Source: a virus. From it: a stretch of DNA of 47,753 nucleotides. A program made the translations under genes and the position numbers. Positions within the stretch are counted from its first letter, which is position 1. Each line of letters opens with the position of its first letter. Of this stretch, positions 21,324-29,111 are shown piece by piece. The stretch spans positions 1 to 47,753 of the IMG/VR virus record IMGVR_UViG_3300010371_000047; one strand, written 5' to 3'. Below the pieces are notes generated by a model, which made no database searches, was not told where the DNA came from, and saw nothing but the letters and a program-made list of their open reading frames with translations.

Positions 21324-22207
21324 TGCCCACCCTAGCAGACCATCCCTCCTCCTCCGTCATCAAACTCCTCAACATCGGCGAGTCCAAAACCGGCAAGACC
21401 GGGGCGCTCGCCTCCCTCGTCAAGGCGGGCTACACCCTCCACATCCTCGACTACGACAACGGCCTCGACATCCTCCAAACCGCGCTGCGCGGCGACAACG
21501 CCGCCTTGGCCCGCGTCCACTTCGCAACCCTCCGCGACACCATTGTCATGCACAACGGCACCCCGCGCCTCAAAGCCCCCGTCCACGCCTACAAGGACGC
21601 GGGCAAGACGCTGCAGGAGTGGGGCGTTGAAGCCTTCACCCCCAACGACGTGATCGTGCTGGACACCCTCACGACCTTCTCCGACGCCGCCTTCAACGAG
21701 GCCTGCTCCCTCGGAGGCCGCCTTAACCAACGCCCCCAACTCCAAGACTACGGATGGATGGCCGACAGTGTTAAACTCTTCATCGAACTCCTCACCGACC
21801 CGAGCCTGAACTGCCATGTCATCGTCAACACGCACATTCGCTATTTTAGCGGCAACGAAGAGGACCAGACCCAAGCTAAGGGCCTCCCAAATGCGAAGGG
21901 TCAAGAGATTTCTCGCGTGGTTTCACGCTACTTCAACACCGTTGTCCTCACGCGAAGTCAGGGCAGCGGGCCTGCAACGAAACGCCTCATCTCGACGCAG
22001 CCGCAGGGCGTTGTCGAGGTGGCAACGAGTAGCCCGTTTACTGTGAAACCCACCTACCCCGTAGACACCGGCATGGCCGCGTTGTTCGCCGATATTCTGG
22101 GCCACGGAGGTCCTGTAACCCATACAACCTCCGCCGCCCCGTCCCCCGCAAAGGGCACCACGCCCGCTGCACCAAGCACTCCCACTGAAACAAAGGAAAC
22201 TGTGTAA
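21323..22207 (+). CDS. Sak4-like AAA/RecA-type ATPase (single-strand annealing recombinase)
   Basis: 294 aa. Walker A GESKTGKT at residues 19-26, a lone aspartate-containing DYDNGLDIL after the second strand, and Walker B DVIVLDTLT with D114. A sensor-like strand VIVNTHIRYF follows. Short RecA-core ATPases of this sort next to an SSB or OB-fold partner are the Sak4 group of phage recombinases, which promote strand annealing with SSB. The last 30 residues are Thr/Pro/Ala-rich and disordered. In an operon with nuclease and polymerase genes. Start overlaps the previous gene. Confidence 0.82.
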   Translation: MPTLADHPSSSVIKLLNIGESKTGKTGALASLVKAGYTLHILDYDNGLDILQTALRGDNAALARVHFATLRDTIVMHNGTPRLKAPVHAYKDAGKTLQEWGVEAFTPNDVIVLDTLTTFSDAAFNEACSLGGRLNQRPQLQDYGWMADSVKLFIELLTDPSLNCHVIVNTHIRYFSGNEEDQTQAKGLPNAKGQEISRVVSRYFNTVVLTRSQGSGPATKRLISTQPQGVVEVATSSPFTVKPTYPVDTGMAALFADILGHGGPVTHTTSAAPSPAKGTTPAAPSTPTETKETV

Positions 22208-22665
22208 TGGCTCTGGACTTCTCAAAGTATTTGGACGTTGACGTTGAGTCCGTCCCGAAGACCCTGCCCTCCGTCCCCGGCGGCCACTGGTTCGCCACCA
22301 TCTCGGGCTGGAAGGGCGCGGAGCGCAACTACGACAAGGCCACTGGCGGCCCGCCCACTCCCGTGGTCGAACTCACCTTCAAACTCACCTCGCCCGACAG
22401 CGATGTGGAGGATGAGGAGGCCGCCCAACGCTCCATCGGCAAGCTTGCCACCAAGGACTACAACCTCGCCGACGGTTCGGGCCAAACGATGCTCCGCAAC
22501 CTCGCCGAGGACACGCTCGGCCTCGACGTGAAGGGTCTCCATTTCTCTGACGTCCTTGACGCCCTCAAGGGCCAAGAGGTCAAGGTCTTCAACAACCCGC
22601 GCGCCGGGAAGGAAGAGGGCCAGTTCTACACCAACATCACCAAGGTCCTGGGCGCGAGTTCGTAA
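22207..22665 (+). CDS. Probable partner of the Sak4-like ATPase (DUF669/SSB-like)
   Basis: 152 aa, MALDFSKYLDVDVESVPK. Its place directly behind the ATPase gene (one-base overlap) and its features (PGGHWFATISGWK, VVELTFKLTSPDSD, a C-terminal LKGQEVKVFNNPRAGKEEGQ) recall phage OB-like single-strand binding partners such as the DUF669 proteins. The family assignment is by context and overall shape; I see no diagnostic motif. An acidic helical insert (DVEDEEAAQRSIGKL) lies mid-chain. Confidence 0.6.
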   Translation: MALDFSKYLDVDVESVPKTLPSVPGGHWFATISGWKGAERNYDKATGGPPTPVVELTFKLTSPDSDVEDEEAAQRSIGKLATKDYNLADGSGQTMLRNLAEDTLGLDVKGLHFSDVLDALKGQEVKVFNNPRAGKEEGQFYTNITKVLGASS

Positions 22666-22666
22666 C

Positions 22667-23737
22667 GTGTTTGGCCCCGTTGTACCCTCAGCGGGGCCAT
22701 CCCCGTGCCGCATCATGATCCTCGCCGAAGCCCCCGGCTCCGAGGAGTCCGCCAAACTCCGCCCACTCGTCGGCCCTAGCGGCCACGAACTGCGGCGGCA
22801 ACTCAACACTGTTGGGATCAATCTCGATGACTGTTTCAAAGCCAACGTCTTTTCCCGCCAGCCGGACGGGAACAACCTGCACCTTTACTCAACATCGGTG
22901 GAAGCCGACCAAGTTCGTGAGCAAGGCCCCCTCGCGACTAACCCTGTTGCCTACATGGACCGCGCGCATTCGTGGGAACTTGAGCGTCTTTACGCCGAAA
23001 TACGTGCGTGCAATCCACACATAATTATCGCCCTCGGCAACACCGCCACTTGGGCGCTAGGCCTCGGCCTGGGCATCTCCGCCCTACGCGGTTCGGTGCA
23101 TACAACGTCGGTAACTGGCCGCCCGGTGAAAGTCCTGCCGACCTACCATCCCGCCATGATCCTCCGCCAATGGGACCACCGCGTCATCGCCCTGGCCGAC
23201 CTCGCCAAAGCCGAGCGCGAATCCCACTACCCAGAGGTGCGCTTCGACAACACCGAACTCTGGCTAAACCCAACCCTCGCTGACATCGCCGAGTTCGACG
23301 CCCGGTTCATGCGCGACGCGCGCCGATGCGCCTGCGACATCGAAACCAAGCGCGGCCAGATCGACTGCGTGTCCTTCGCGCCCTCGCCGGAGTACAGCAT
23401 CTCCATCCCCTTCTGGGTCGAAGGCCCCTCCCCCAACTACTGGCCCACCGTCGCCGAGGAACTCGCCGCGTGGCGCTGGGTCCACTGTTGGCTTGAGCGC
23501 GGGGACCTCGTTAAGTGCTTTCAAAACGGGTGCTATGATCTTTCATATCTTCCACTCACGGGCTGTACTCCACGCAACTGTTCAGAGGATACGATGCTCC
23601 TTTCGCATTCGCTTTGGAGCGAGATGCAGAAGGGGTTAGGTTTCTTGGGCTCAATCCACGCGAACTGCCCCTCGTGGAAGCAACTGAACAACCTCCACAA
23701 ACGCAAGAAAGAGGAGTTTATGAAAGCCAATGATTAA
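22667..23737 (+). CDS. Uracil-DNA glycosylase domain fused to the N-terminal part of a 3'-5' exonuclease (split polymerase, first part)
   Basis: 356 aa from the GTG at 22667, one base after the previous stop. Residues 15-185 are a family-4-like uracil-DNA glycosylase: AEAPG (20-24) with PLVGPSG, and the second active-site block TYHPAMILRQ near 160. Residues 218-350 are a DnaQ-like proofreading exonuclease: Exo I as DIET (D224, E226) and Exo II as NGCYD (N287, D291), then DTMLLSHSLW and GLGFLGS. The third exonuclease motif is missing here and lies in the polymerase gene at 24082. UDG-exo-Pol A normally form a single polypeptide in SPO1-like phages. Ends WKQLNNLHKRKKEEFMKAND. Confidence 0.85.
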   Translation: MFGPVVPSAGPSPCRIMILAEAPGSEESAKLRPLVGPSGHELRRQLNTVGINLDDCFKANVFSRQPDGNNLHLYSTSVEADQVREQGPLATNPVAYMDRAHSWELERLYAEIRACNPHIIIALGNTATWALGLGLGISALRGSVHTTSVTGRPVKVLPTYHPAMILRQWDHRVIALADLAKAERESHYPEVRFDNTELWLNPTLADIAEFDARFMRDARRCACDIETKRGQIDCVSFAPSPEYSISIPFWVEGPSPNYWPTVAEELAAWRWVHCWLERGDLVKCFQNGCYDLSYLPLTGCTPRNCSEDTMLLSHSLWSEMQKGLGFLGSIHANCPSWKQLNNLHKRKKEEFMKAND

Positions 23738-23876
23738 ACCTGAGAAACTCTCCTCCTTCGACAAGAAGAAGCTCCGCGAACTCCACGCCACCGGCGTCAG
23801 CGCGCAGAACCTCGCGAAGCGGTACGGCATCTCGCCTAGCGCGGTCAGTCGGATACTGAGTGGGGAGCGCCCATGA
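23730..23876 (+). CDS. Tiny helix-turn-helix protein between the polymerase parts
   Basis: 48 aa, MIKPEKLSSFDKKKLRELHA. A clear helix-turn-helix: VSAQNLAKRYGISPSAVSRIL. This motif occurs at the end of some homing endonucleases and in small phage regulators. Its ATG overlaps the end of the exonuclease gene and its stop overlaps the next ATG, so it is coupled into the split polymerase operon. It could be a remnant of an endonuclease whose insertion split the polymerase, or a live regulator. Confidence 0.65.
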   Translation: MIKPEKLSSFDKKKLRELHATGVSAQNLAKRYGISPSAVSRILSGERP

Positions 23877-24091
23877 GAGTTCACGTCCCCGACCTCTATA
23901 TTTTGACCGATGCCCGAGGCTTCACCACCGCGATCACCAAACGCGATGCCGTAAACCGCGAACTCGCCCGCGTACCGCTCCTCGTCCCGATCACCGTGTG
24001 TGGCTGGGCGCGGGTCGGCGCGCACTTCGGCGTCACTTGGCGTAAGCTCACCGAGTACACCTGGGACGGGATGCTCGCGTCATGGCGCTGA
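23873..24091 (+). CDS. Small hypothetical protein between the polymerase parts
   Basis: 72 aa, MRVHVPDLYILTDARGFTT. Strand and helix alternation (TAITKRDAVNRELARVP, WARVGAHFGVTWRKLTEY). No family recognised. Overlaps the HTH gene by four bases and the polymerase gene by ten. Its high GC differs from the less GC-rich 3' end of the exonuclease gene. Confidence 0.58.
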   Translation: MRVHVPDLYILTDARGFTTAITKRDAVNRELARVPLLVPITVCGWARVGAHFGVTWRKLTEYTWDGMLASWR

Positions 24092-25896
24092 AGCTCCGTT
24101 CCGCCGACCTCTACACAACCCTCTCCACCCGCGACCTCGACGCCTCCACAACCCGCGCGGCATACAACGCCCTGGACTCCGCAATCACTCTCCGCGTCTT
24201 CGACTCCCTCTCCGAAGTGGTCCGCAAGCAAAACACCTCCCACGCGGCGACCTCCTACCAGTTCGTCCGCGCAATGCAAGGCCCCGCGATGGCAATGGTG
24301 CGACGCGGGATCGCCGTCAACACAAAGGTCCGACAAGATGAAACTGAGCGATTTCTGGCCGTTCGGGCGAAAGCCCAAGCAGTTCTCGACACCCTCGCCG
24401 CTGCCGTTTGGGGACCAGCCCGCGTTGTCGTTAAAACCCGGAGCCGTGAACTATTCACCCCGATTGGGAAACGCGGTCAGCAACTTACACCTCGCTATCG
24501 AACCATCGTTGTCGAAACCGAAACCTCCGTCCCCCGAGGCCTCAACGCCAACTCCGACAAGCAAGTCCTCGCCTTCTTCAACACCGCTCTCGGCCTCCCC
24601 GTCGAGTACGAAATCCGCAAGCGGCCCACGGGCTCGGAGCGCACGCCCTCGGCCAACAACAAAGCCCTCCGCAAATGGGCCCAAGCGCGGACGAAAGGAC
24701 CGGGGGTAGATGGGAGGGACCGAAGTGTCCCCAGCGTTAGACTCGCTGCTCCTTTCGTTTCGCTCATTCTCACAATTCGAGACGCGGACAAAATGCTGTC
24801 AGTGTTGCGCACCCCTCTCGACCCCGATGGACGAATGCGCTGCAGCTATAACGTGGTTGGAACGGAGAACGGACGATGGAGTTCAAGCAAGAACGCCTTC
24901 GGACGCGGAACTAATCTTCAAAATGTCACCCCGCCTATGCGAAGAATGTTCTGCGCAGACGACGGTTACCGGTTTGTGTCAACTGATCTTGAACAAGCCG
25001 AATCCCGCCTAGTCGCGGGCCTCGTCTGGGCCACCACCGGCGACGACACCTACTGGCGCGCCTGCCTCAGCGGCGACCTACACACCACCGTGGCCCGCAT
25101 GACGTGGCCGGAATTGGGATGGACAGATGACCCGAAAGCGAACCGCAAAGTCGCCGACACGCCCAGCCGCGAACTTCCGAAGTTCTCTTATCGTGACATC
25201 TCTAAGCGTCTCGGCCATGGAAGCAATTATCGTGGCTCCCCTTTCGGCATCGCGCAAGCTGTTGGAGTACCTCCGAACATTGTCGAAGACTTTCAACGTC
25301 GATATTTCAATGCCTTTCCAGCCATACCTCACTGGCACGAATGGTGCAAACGTCAGTTGGTGGATCACCAGTTTCTCGATACGCCCTTGGGGCGTCGTAG
25401 GTGGTTCTTTGGACGCCCGAACGAAGATTCAACACTTAGGGAGGCTATCGCCTTTGGCCCCCAAAGTACAGTGGGCGAACTTCTGAACCTCATCATGTAC
25501 AAAGTCTGGGTCCGATCACTCCTCCCCCCCACCGACCCGTCCCACCTCCCCATCCAACTCCTCCTCCAAAACCACGACGCCTTCGCCTTCCAAACGCCGA
25601 CCTCCGCCCACCTCCCCACCATCATCGCCTCCGTCAACGCCGAGTTCAACTCCACCCCAATCCCGTTCGTCAGGGGCGACGAGCGGCGCGACCTAATCAT
25701 CCCCGGCGAGTTCGTCACCGGGTTCAATTGGGCCTACGCGGACAACGACCCTGATCCAGGCAAGTGGCACTTCGTTGACGGGAACAAAGATGGACTCCGC
25801 AAATGGTCAGGAAGCGACGAACGCATCCGCCAGCAGCCTGCGATTGCTCGCAGCGCCGACTTCCTCGGTCGGCCCAGCGCCCCAAGTTGGAGGTGA
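24082..25896 (+). CDS. Family A DNA polymerase (split polymerase, second part)
   Basis: 604 aa replicative polymerase. Residues 28-32 YNALD are the Exo III motif (YxxxD), completing the exonuclease of the preceding protein. The polymerase palm has motif A as TDLEQAESR (D302), motif B in RDISKRLGHGSNYRG (about 368-382), and motif C as QNHDAF with D499. The usual glutamate after that aspartate is alanine here. A template-related segment NVVGTENGRWSS and TNLQNV precedes motif A. The C-terminal 60 residues overlap the helicase gene. Base use varies: 24700-25000 and 25130-25480 are less GC-rich. No 5'-3' exonuclease. Confidence 0.9.
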   Translation: MALKLRSADLYTTLSTRDLDASTTRAAYNALDSAITLRVFDSLSEVVRKQNTSHAATSYQFVRAMQGPAMAMVRRGIAVNTKVRQDETERFLAVRAKAQAVLDTLAAAVWGPARVVVKTRSRELFTPIGKRGQQLTPRYRTIVVETETSVPRGLNANSDKQVLAFFNTALGLPVEYEIRKRPTGSERTPSANNKALRKWAQARTKGPGVDGRDRSVPSVRLAAPFVSLILTIRDADKMLSVLRTPLDPDGRMRCSYNVVGTENGRWSSSKNAFGRGTNLQNVTPPMRRMFCADDGYRFVSTDLEQAESRLVAGLVWATTGDDTYWRACLSGDLHTTVARMTWPELGWTDDPKANRKVADTPSRELPKFSYRDISKRLGHGSNYRGSPFGIAQAVGVPPNIVEDFQRRYFNAFPAIPHWHEWCKRQLVDHQFLDTPLGRRRWFFGRPNEDSTLREAIAFGPQSTVGELLNLIMYKVWVRSLLPPTDPSHLPIQLLLQNHDAFAFQTPTSAHLPTIIASVNAEFNSTPIPFVRGDERRDLIIPGEFVTGFNWAYADNDPDPGKWHFVDGNKDGLRKWSGSDERIRQQPAIARSADFLGRPSAPSWR

Positions 25897-27094
25897 GAAT
25901 CTTGTCGACCTCTTCCTCAGCTACACCAACGATCTCCCTTCACCTAGAGTGTTCCGTCTGTGGGCGGCCATACACGCCATTGGAGCGTCCGGAGAACGTA
26001 GAGTCTGGACTCAATTTGGTCGTTTGCGACTTTACCCCAACCTGTTCGTGTTTCTCGTGGGACCTCCGGGTACTGGCAAAACCGTAGCACTCAACCCCGT
26101 TGGGGAGATGCTGCGGAAAGCCCAGAGCGTCACTCTGGCACCGAATGACATCACTAAGCAAGGCCTTCTGGACACTCTGTATGAGGCGGCTCGGGCTGCG
26201 TTAATTGATGGTCGCCCCTTCGACTACCACTTCCTCGCCCTCCACATCGCCGAACTCTCCAACTTCATGTCGCAGTACGATGCGGCGCTGGCGGGACTCC
26301 TGACCGAACTCTTCGACTGCCCTCCCTTTAACGAGGAGGTCAAGCGCGGCCACGACAAGGGCAAGTTCATCCCCTTCCCCGGCATCTCCATGATCGTGGG
26401 CACGGCCACCCAGAACCTCGGCGCGACCATCTCCGACGAGATGTGGGGCTCCGGCTTCATGGCCCGCGTTATCATGGTGTACTCCGCTGATGAGGTGATC
26501 CCCCTCGACATGTTCGCGCCGGTCCCCGTCAACGACGTGATCGCCGCTGAGCTTGAAGTCGCCCTCCGCCGCGTGGGCGAGATGAAGGGCGAGATGACGT
26601 GGGAGGCCCCAGCCCGCGCCGCGCTGAACACCTTCCGCATCAATCAGAAAGACGGCGCGCCCCTCCACAACCGCCTCACCCATTACGTCACCCGCCGCTG
26701 GCTGCACCTCGCCAAGCTCTGCATGATCGCGGCCCTCGCCGACGAGCGGATGGTGGTGCGGGAGGCCGACTTCCTACTCGCCTACTCCTGGCTCCTTGCC
26801 GCCGAACACGACATGCCCGAAATCTTCAAAGACATGCAGACGCATGAAGATGGCCAAATCTATGAGGAGTTCCGCAGCGCCATGTTCCAGCTCCACTTCA
26901 ACAACGGGCGCGGCCCGGCCCCCATCCATATCAGCGCGATGTACAAATGGCTGAGTACGCGGGCTGCGACCCACAACATCGACCGCATCATCGCAATCAG
27001 CATGGCGGCGGACTTATTCCGCCGAGTGGCGGGCGAAGACGATCTCTACATGCCACAAGGCCCAAAGGGCGGCAAGAACTTGGGGGTGTTCTGA
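25790..27094 (+). CDS. P-loop NTPase, probable replicative helicase
   Basis: 434 aa from the ATG at 25790, within the last 107 bases of the polymerase gene. Walker A GPPGTGKT at residues 91-98, preceded by a strand LFVFLV. A later strand with glutamate (FLALHIAELSNFM) is probably Walker B, and MIVGTATQN a sensor. N-terminal FLSYTNDLPSPRVFRLWAA and C-terminal helical domain recall DUF3987-type phage helicases found behind polymerases. No primase domain or other helicase was seen in the window, so it is the best candidate for the unwinding engine. Function inferred. Confidence 0.72.
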   Translation: MDSANGQEATNASASSLRLLAAPTSSVGPAPQVGGENLVDLFLSYTNDLPSPRVFRLWAAIHAIGASGERRVWTQFGRLRLYPNLFVFLVGPPGTGKTVALNPVGEMLRKAQSVTLAPNDITKQGLLDTLYEAARAALIDGRPFDYHFLALHIAELSNFMSQYDAALAGLLTELFDCPPFNEEVKRGHDKGKFIPFPGISMIVGTATQNLGATISDEMWGSGFMARVIMVYSADEVIPLDMFAPVPVNDVIAAELEVALRRVGEMKGEMTWEAPARAALNTFRINQKDGAPLHNRLTHYVTRRWLHLAKLCMIAALADERMVVREADFLLAYSWLLAAEHDMPEIFKDMQTHEDGQIYEEFRSAMFQLHFNNGRGPAPIHISAMYKWLSTRAATHNIDRIIAISMAADLFRRVAGEDDLYMPQGPKGGKNLGVF

Positions 27095-27402
27095 TGGAGT
27101 GGAACGCGGCGGCCAAGCTCGCACTTAACACTTGCATTCACGCGGGCATGACCTATGAACAGATCGCCAAAGAGTTCGGCGTCAGCCGCTCTGCTATTGC
27201 AGGAGCCGTTCGCCGTTACGTCAACCACCGTGAGGACGCCGAGGCCGAACGCATTAGGAAGCGCCAACAGGCTCAATCCACCCATTACGGCATGATCGAA
27301 CCTTGGCGCGTGTACACTGCGCGCAAGCAAAAAGAGAGGGCGGAAGCTCGCGCCGCCGCCCTCCAAGTCACCTCAACCGGCCCCAGGCAGGAAGCCGATT
27401 AG
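27094..27402 (+). CDS. GcrA-like regulator
   Basis: 102 aa, MEWNAAAKLALNTCIHAG. Residues 1-45 match the N-terminal helix-turn-helix of GcrA: W at 3, then GMTYEQIAKEFGVSRSAIAG and RRYV. GcrA proteins activate sigma-70 transcription at GANTC methylated promoters in Alphaproteobacteria. Beyond residue 50 the protein is highly charged (EAERIRKRQQAQ, RKQKERAEARAAA) and lacks the long linker and C-terminal sigma-binding domain, so it is a short form. Last gene of the early half; stop-to-stop distance to the convergent gene is two bases. Confidence 0.7.
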   Translation: MEWNAAAKLALNTCIHAGMTYEQIAKEFGVSRSAIAGAVRRYVNHREDAEAERIRKRQQAQSTHYGMIEPWRVYTARKQKERAEARAAALQVTSTGPRQEAD

Positions 27403-27404
27403 AG

Positions 27405-27836
27405 TTAGGATGGACCTTCAGTGGGCGTGGCGGTCACGACGGATGGCTCGTCCTCTCCAGGCGCAGAGTCCTCGGTCGCCGGAGGCGCGGGATCGACCAC
27501 TGCCTCCGGGGGCGCAGGAACCGGCCCCGTGTCCGCCGTCGTCGGCACCTGCGTGGGCACCACCGGGGCGGCGGGAGCCTGCGCGCCAAGCGCCTGCGTC
27601 ACCTGCGCAATCGCCGCCTTCGCCTTCGCATCGGCATCCGCAATCGCCTGCGACGTGATGCTCGGGTCAACGCCCGCCGCATCGAGCGCCGCCTGAACCG
27701 CCGTGGCAATCTCAGCCGGCACCTGCGCCAGCCGGTCTACCATCTCCTGCACCTCGGCGATGAGCGTGTCGTTATCGGCCAGCAGGTCCGTAAAAGCACT
27801 CATGATCTTCGTCTCCATCGCCCGGAGGAAATGCAT
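27405..27836 (-). CDS. Coiled-coil protein with Pro/Ala-rich tail
   Basis: 143 aa from the ATG at 27836 (MHFLRAMETKIMSAF); ATGs at 27818 and 27803 are alternatives. Residues 10-40 form a coiled-coil-like helix (NDTLIAEVQEMVDRL), the middle a helical repeat (AIADADAKAKAAIAQVTQ), and the C-terminus is Pro/Ala/Thr/Val-rich and disordered (VPTQVPTTADTGPVPAPPEA). Common style in phage lysis and tail cassettes; last gene of the late operon after the endolysin. Function unknown. Confidence 0.65.
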   Translation of the reverse strand: MHFLRAMETKIMSAFTDLLADNDTLIAEVQEMVDRLAQVPAEIATAVQAALDAAGVDPSITSQAIADADAKAKAAIAQVTQALGAQAPAAPVVPTQVPTTADTGPVPAPPEAVVDPAPPATEDSAPGEDEPSVVTATPTEGPS

Positions 27837-27891
27837 GACCTCTTCCGCGCCGGGTCGCGGGCAAGGGTGTTCGTGAAAGTACTGGTGAACG

Positions 27892-28812
27892 TCAAGCCGT
27901 AGGGGCAACTGAGTTCTCCTTGTGGAAGTGGAACAGCGCACTCACATACGTCAGCGCGTGCTGCTCGGCGAAGGTGAGCGCGGCATCGGCCAAATTCACC
28001 GCCTCCGGGGCCAGTAACCCTCCGACCACCGGCACACTGCTCGTGACCGCGCTCGCCACAAACGCGTTCACCACGCTCTGCAACCCGTCTTCAAGGTCCT
28101 TGATGATCGGGCTCGCCATGCCCGCAGCGGAGTTGCCGCTGAGCGCGGCATTCACGTCAGTGACGACTTTGCCAACCGCGGCACTCGCGGCGACGGCGGT
28201 TGCCTGCGCCGTGGGGTTCGAACTCGTGCCCGCCCGCGCAATGGACGCCAACACCGGGTCGAACACGAAATGGACAAGGCGGGAAAGGTCGCTCATGGGG
28301 ACAGTCTCCGTTGGTTGAGGTTGAGGTTGAGGCGCAGGCGCACCATGCCCATACGCCGAAGTGTTAGTACGCATTTGCAACGCGAGCCGATCAGCCCGCT
28401 TCACCGTCTGCGTGGCCCACTTACTCGCCAACATGTGGTTAGCCGCCGCGACGAAGTCGCCCCGCGCAATCGCCGCTAGCGTCCCCACGAATAGGTCCAG
28501 CCCATGCGTGCCGAGTTGGTACGCCATACTCACCAGCACGTCCTGCCGCAGATCACTCAGCGTCCCCCACCACGGATAGTGCGCCTTGCACCACTCGGTG
28601 ATGTTGAGGATGTCGGAGTCCAGTCGGCTCTCCGCCTGCGCTCTCGTCCACACAGTCCCCTGCGTGATGTCAGGTCCGGTGCTTCCAAAGCCGATGGTCC
28701 ATGGAGGGCCTTTGGTGAGCGGATCGGGATACGCCGCGCAGCCTCCGTCCACCAACTGATCGCCGTAGCCTTCCTCGGTGATGATGTCATCCTTGAGGTG
28801 CGAAGTGGTCAT
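27892..28812 (-). CDS. Endolysin, lysozyme-like (GH24), with extra C-terminal domain
   Basis: 306 aa. Cuts peptidoglycan for host lysis. Catalytic triad pattern E-D-T: E13/E14 in ITEEGYG, D30 in YPDPLT, T39 in PPWTIGFGST. The family core continues with TRAQAESRLDSDI and LVSMAYQLGTHGL up to about residue 150. A linker of alternating Pro-Gln follows. Residues 173-306 are unusual: they begin with an ATG (28296) carrying a ribosome-binding-like GGAG upstream and contain an Ala-rich, partly apolar region (VASAVTSSVPVVGGLLAP). They may be a separate protein or a membrane-interaction domain. No signal peptide seen. Confidence 0.86.
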   Translation of the reverse strand: MTTSHLKDDIITEEGYGDQLVDGGCAAYPDPLTKGPPWTIGFGSTGPDITQGTVWTRAQAESRLDSDILNITEWCKAHYPWWGTLSDLRQDVLVSMAYQLGTHGLDLFVGTLAAIARGDFVAAANHMLASKWATQTVKRADRLALQMRTNTSAYGHGAPAPQPQPQPTETVPMSDLSRLVHFVFDPVLASIARAGTSSNPTAQATAVAASAAVGKVVTDVNAALSGNSAAGMASPIIKDLEDGLQSVVNAFVASAVTSSVPVVGGLLAPEAVNLADAALTFAEQHALTYVSALFHFHKENSVAPTA

Positions 28813-29111
28813 TGCGGACCCTCCGGTTGGGTCTGAGGCTGCGCCACCGCACTCGCCACCGCAGTCGTGGCCAGGTCACTAATGACCGCCGATTGTGTCT
28901 GCGCGCCTTTGGTCGCTTGGAAGTACCGCCCGAACGTGTCCTTCACCACACCAATCAGCGCGCCCAACAGCAACATCACATACTTCTCATTCGGCGCAGG
29001 CACGAGCATGAACAGCACCACCCCCAGCGCCAGCCCAAACACCGTCAAACTCCCTACGGCCAACACGGCCTCAATGTCCACAGCCCAACGGGCTCCGGGT
29101 TGAATGCTCAT
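28809..29111 (-). CDS. Holin-like membrane protein
   Basis: 100 aa, MSIQPGARWAVDIEAVLA. Two apolar segments at about residues 15-37 and 44-57 (VLAVGSLTVFGLALGVVLFML, KYVMLLLGALIGVVKDTF), then a helical Gln/Ala-rich tail. Overlaps the endolysin start by ATGA, the classical lysis-cassette arrangement. Class II-like holin; forms lesions that release the endolysin. Alternatives (antiholin) cannot be excluded. Confidence 0.75.
   Translation of the reverse strand: MSIQPGARWAVDIEAVLAVGSLTVFGLALGVVLFMLVPAPNEKYVMLLLGALIGVVKDTFGRYFQATKGAQTQSAVISDLATTAVASAVAQPQTQPEGPQ

Noticed and set aside
24338-25012. Alternative plus-strand frames within the polymerase gene
   Set aside because: They lie wholly inside the polymerase frame, whose motifs A to C are intact.
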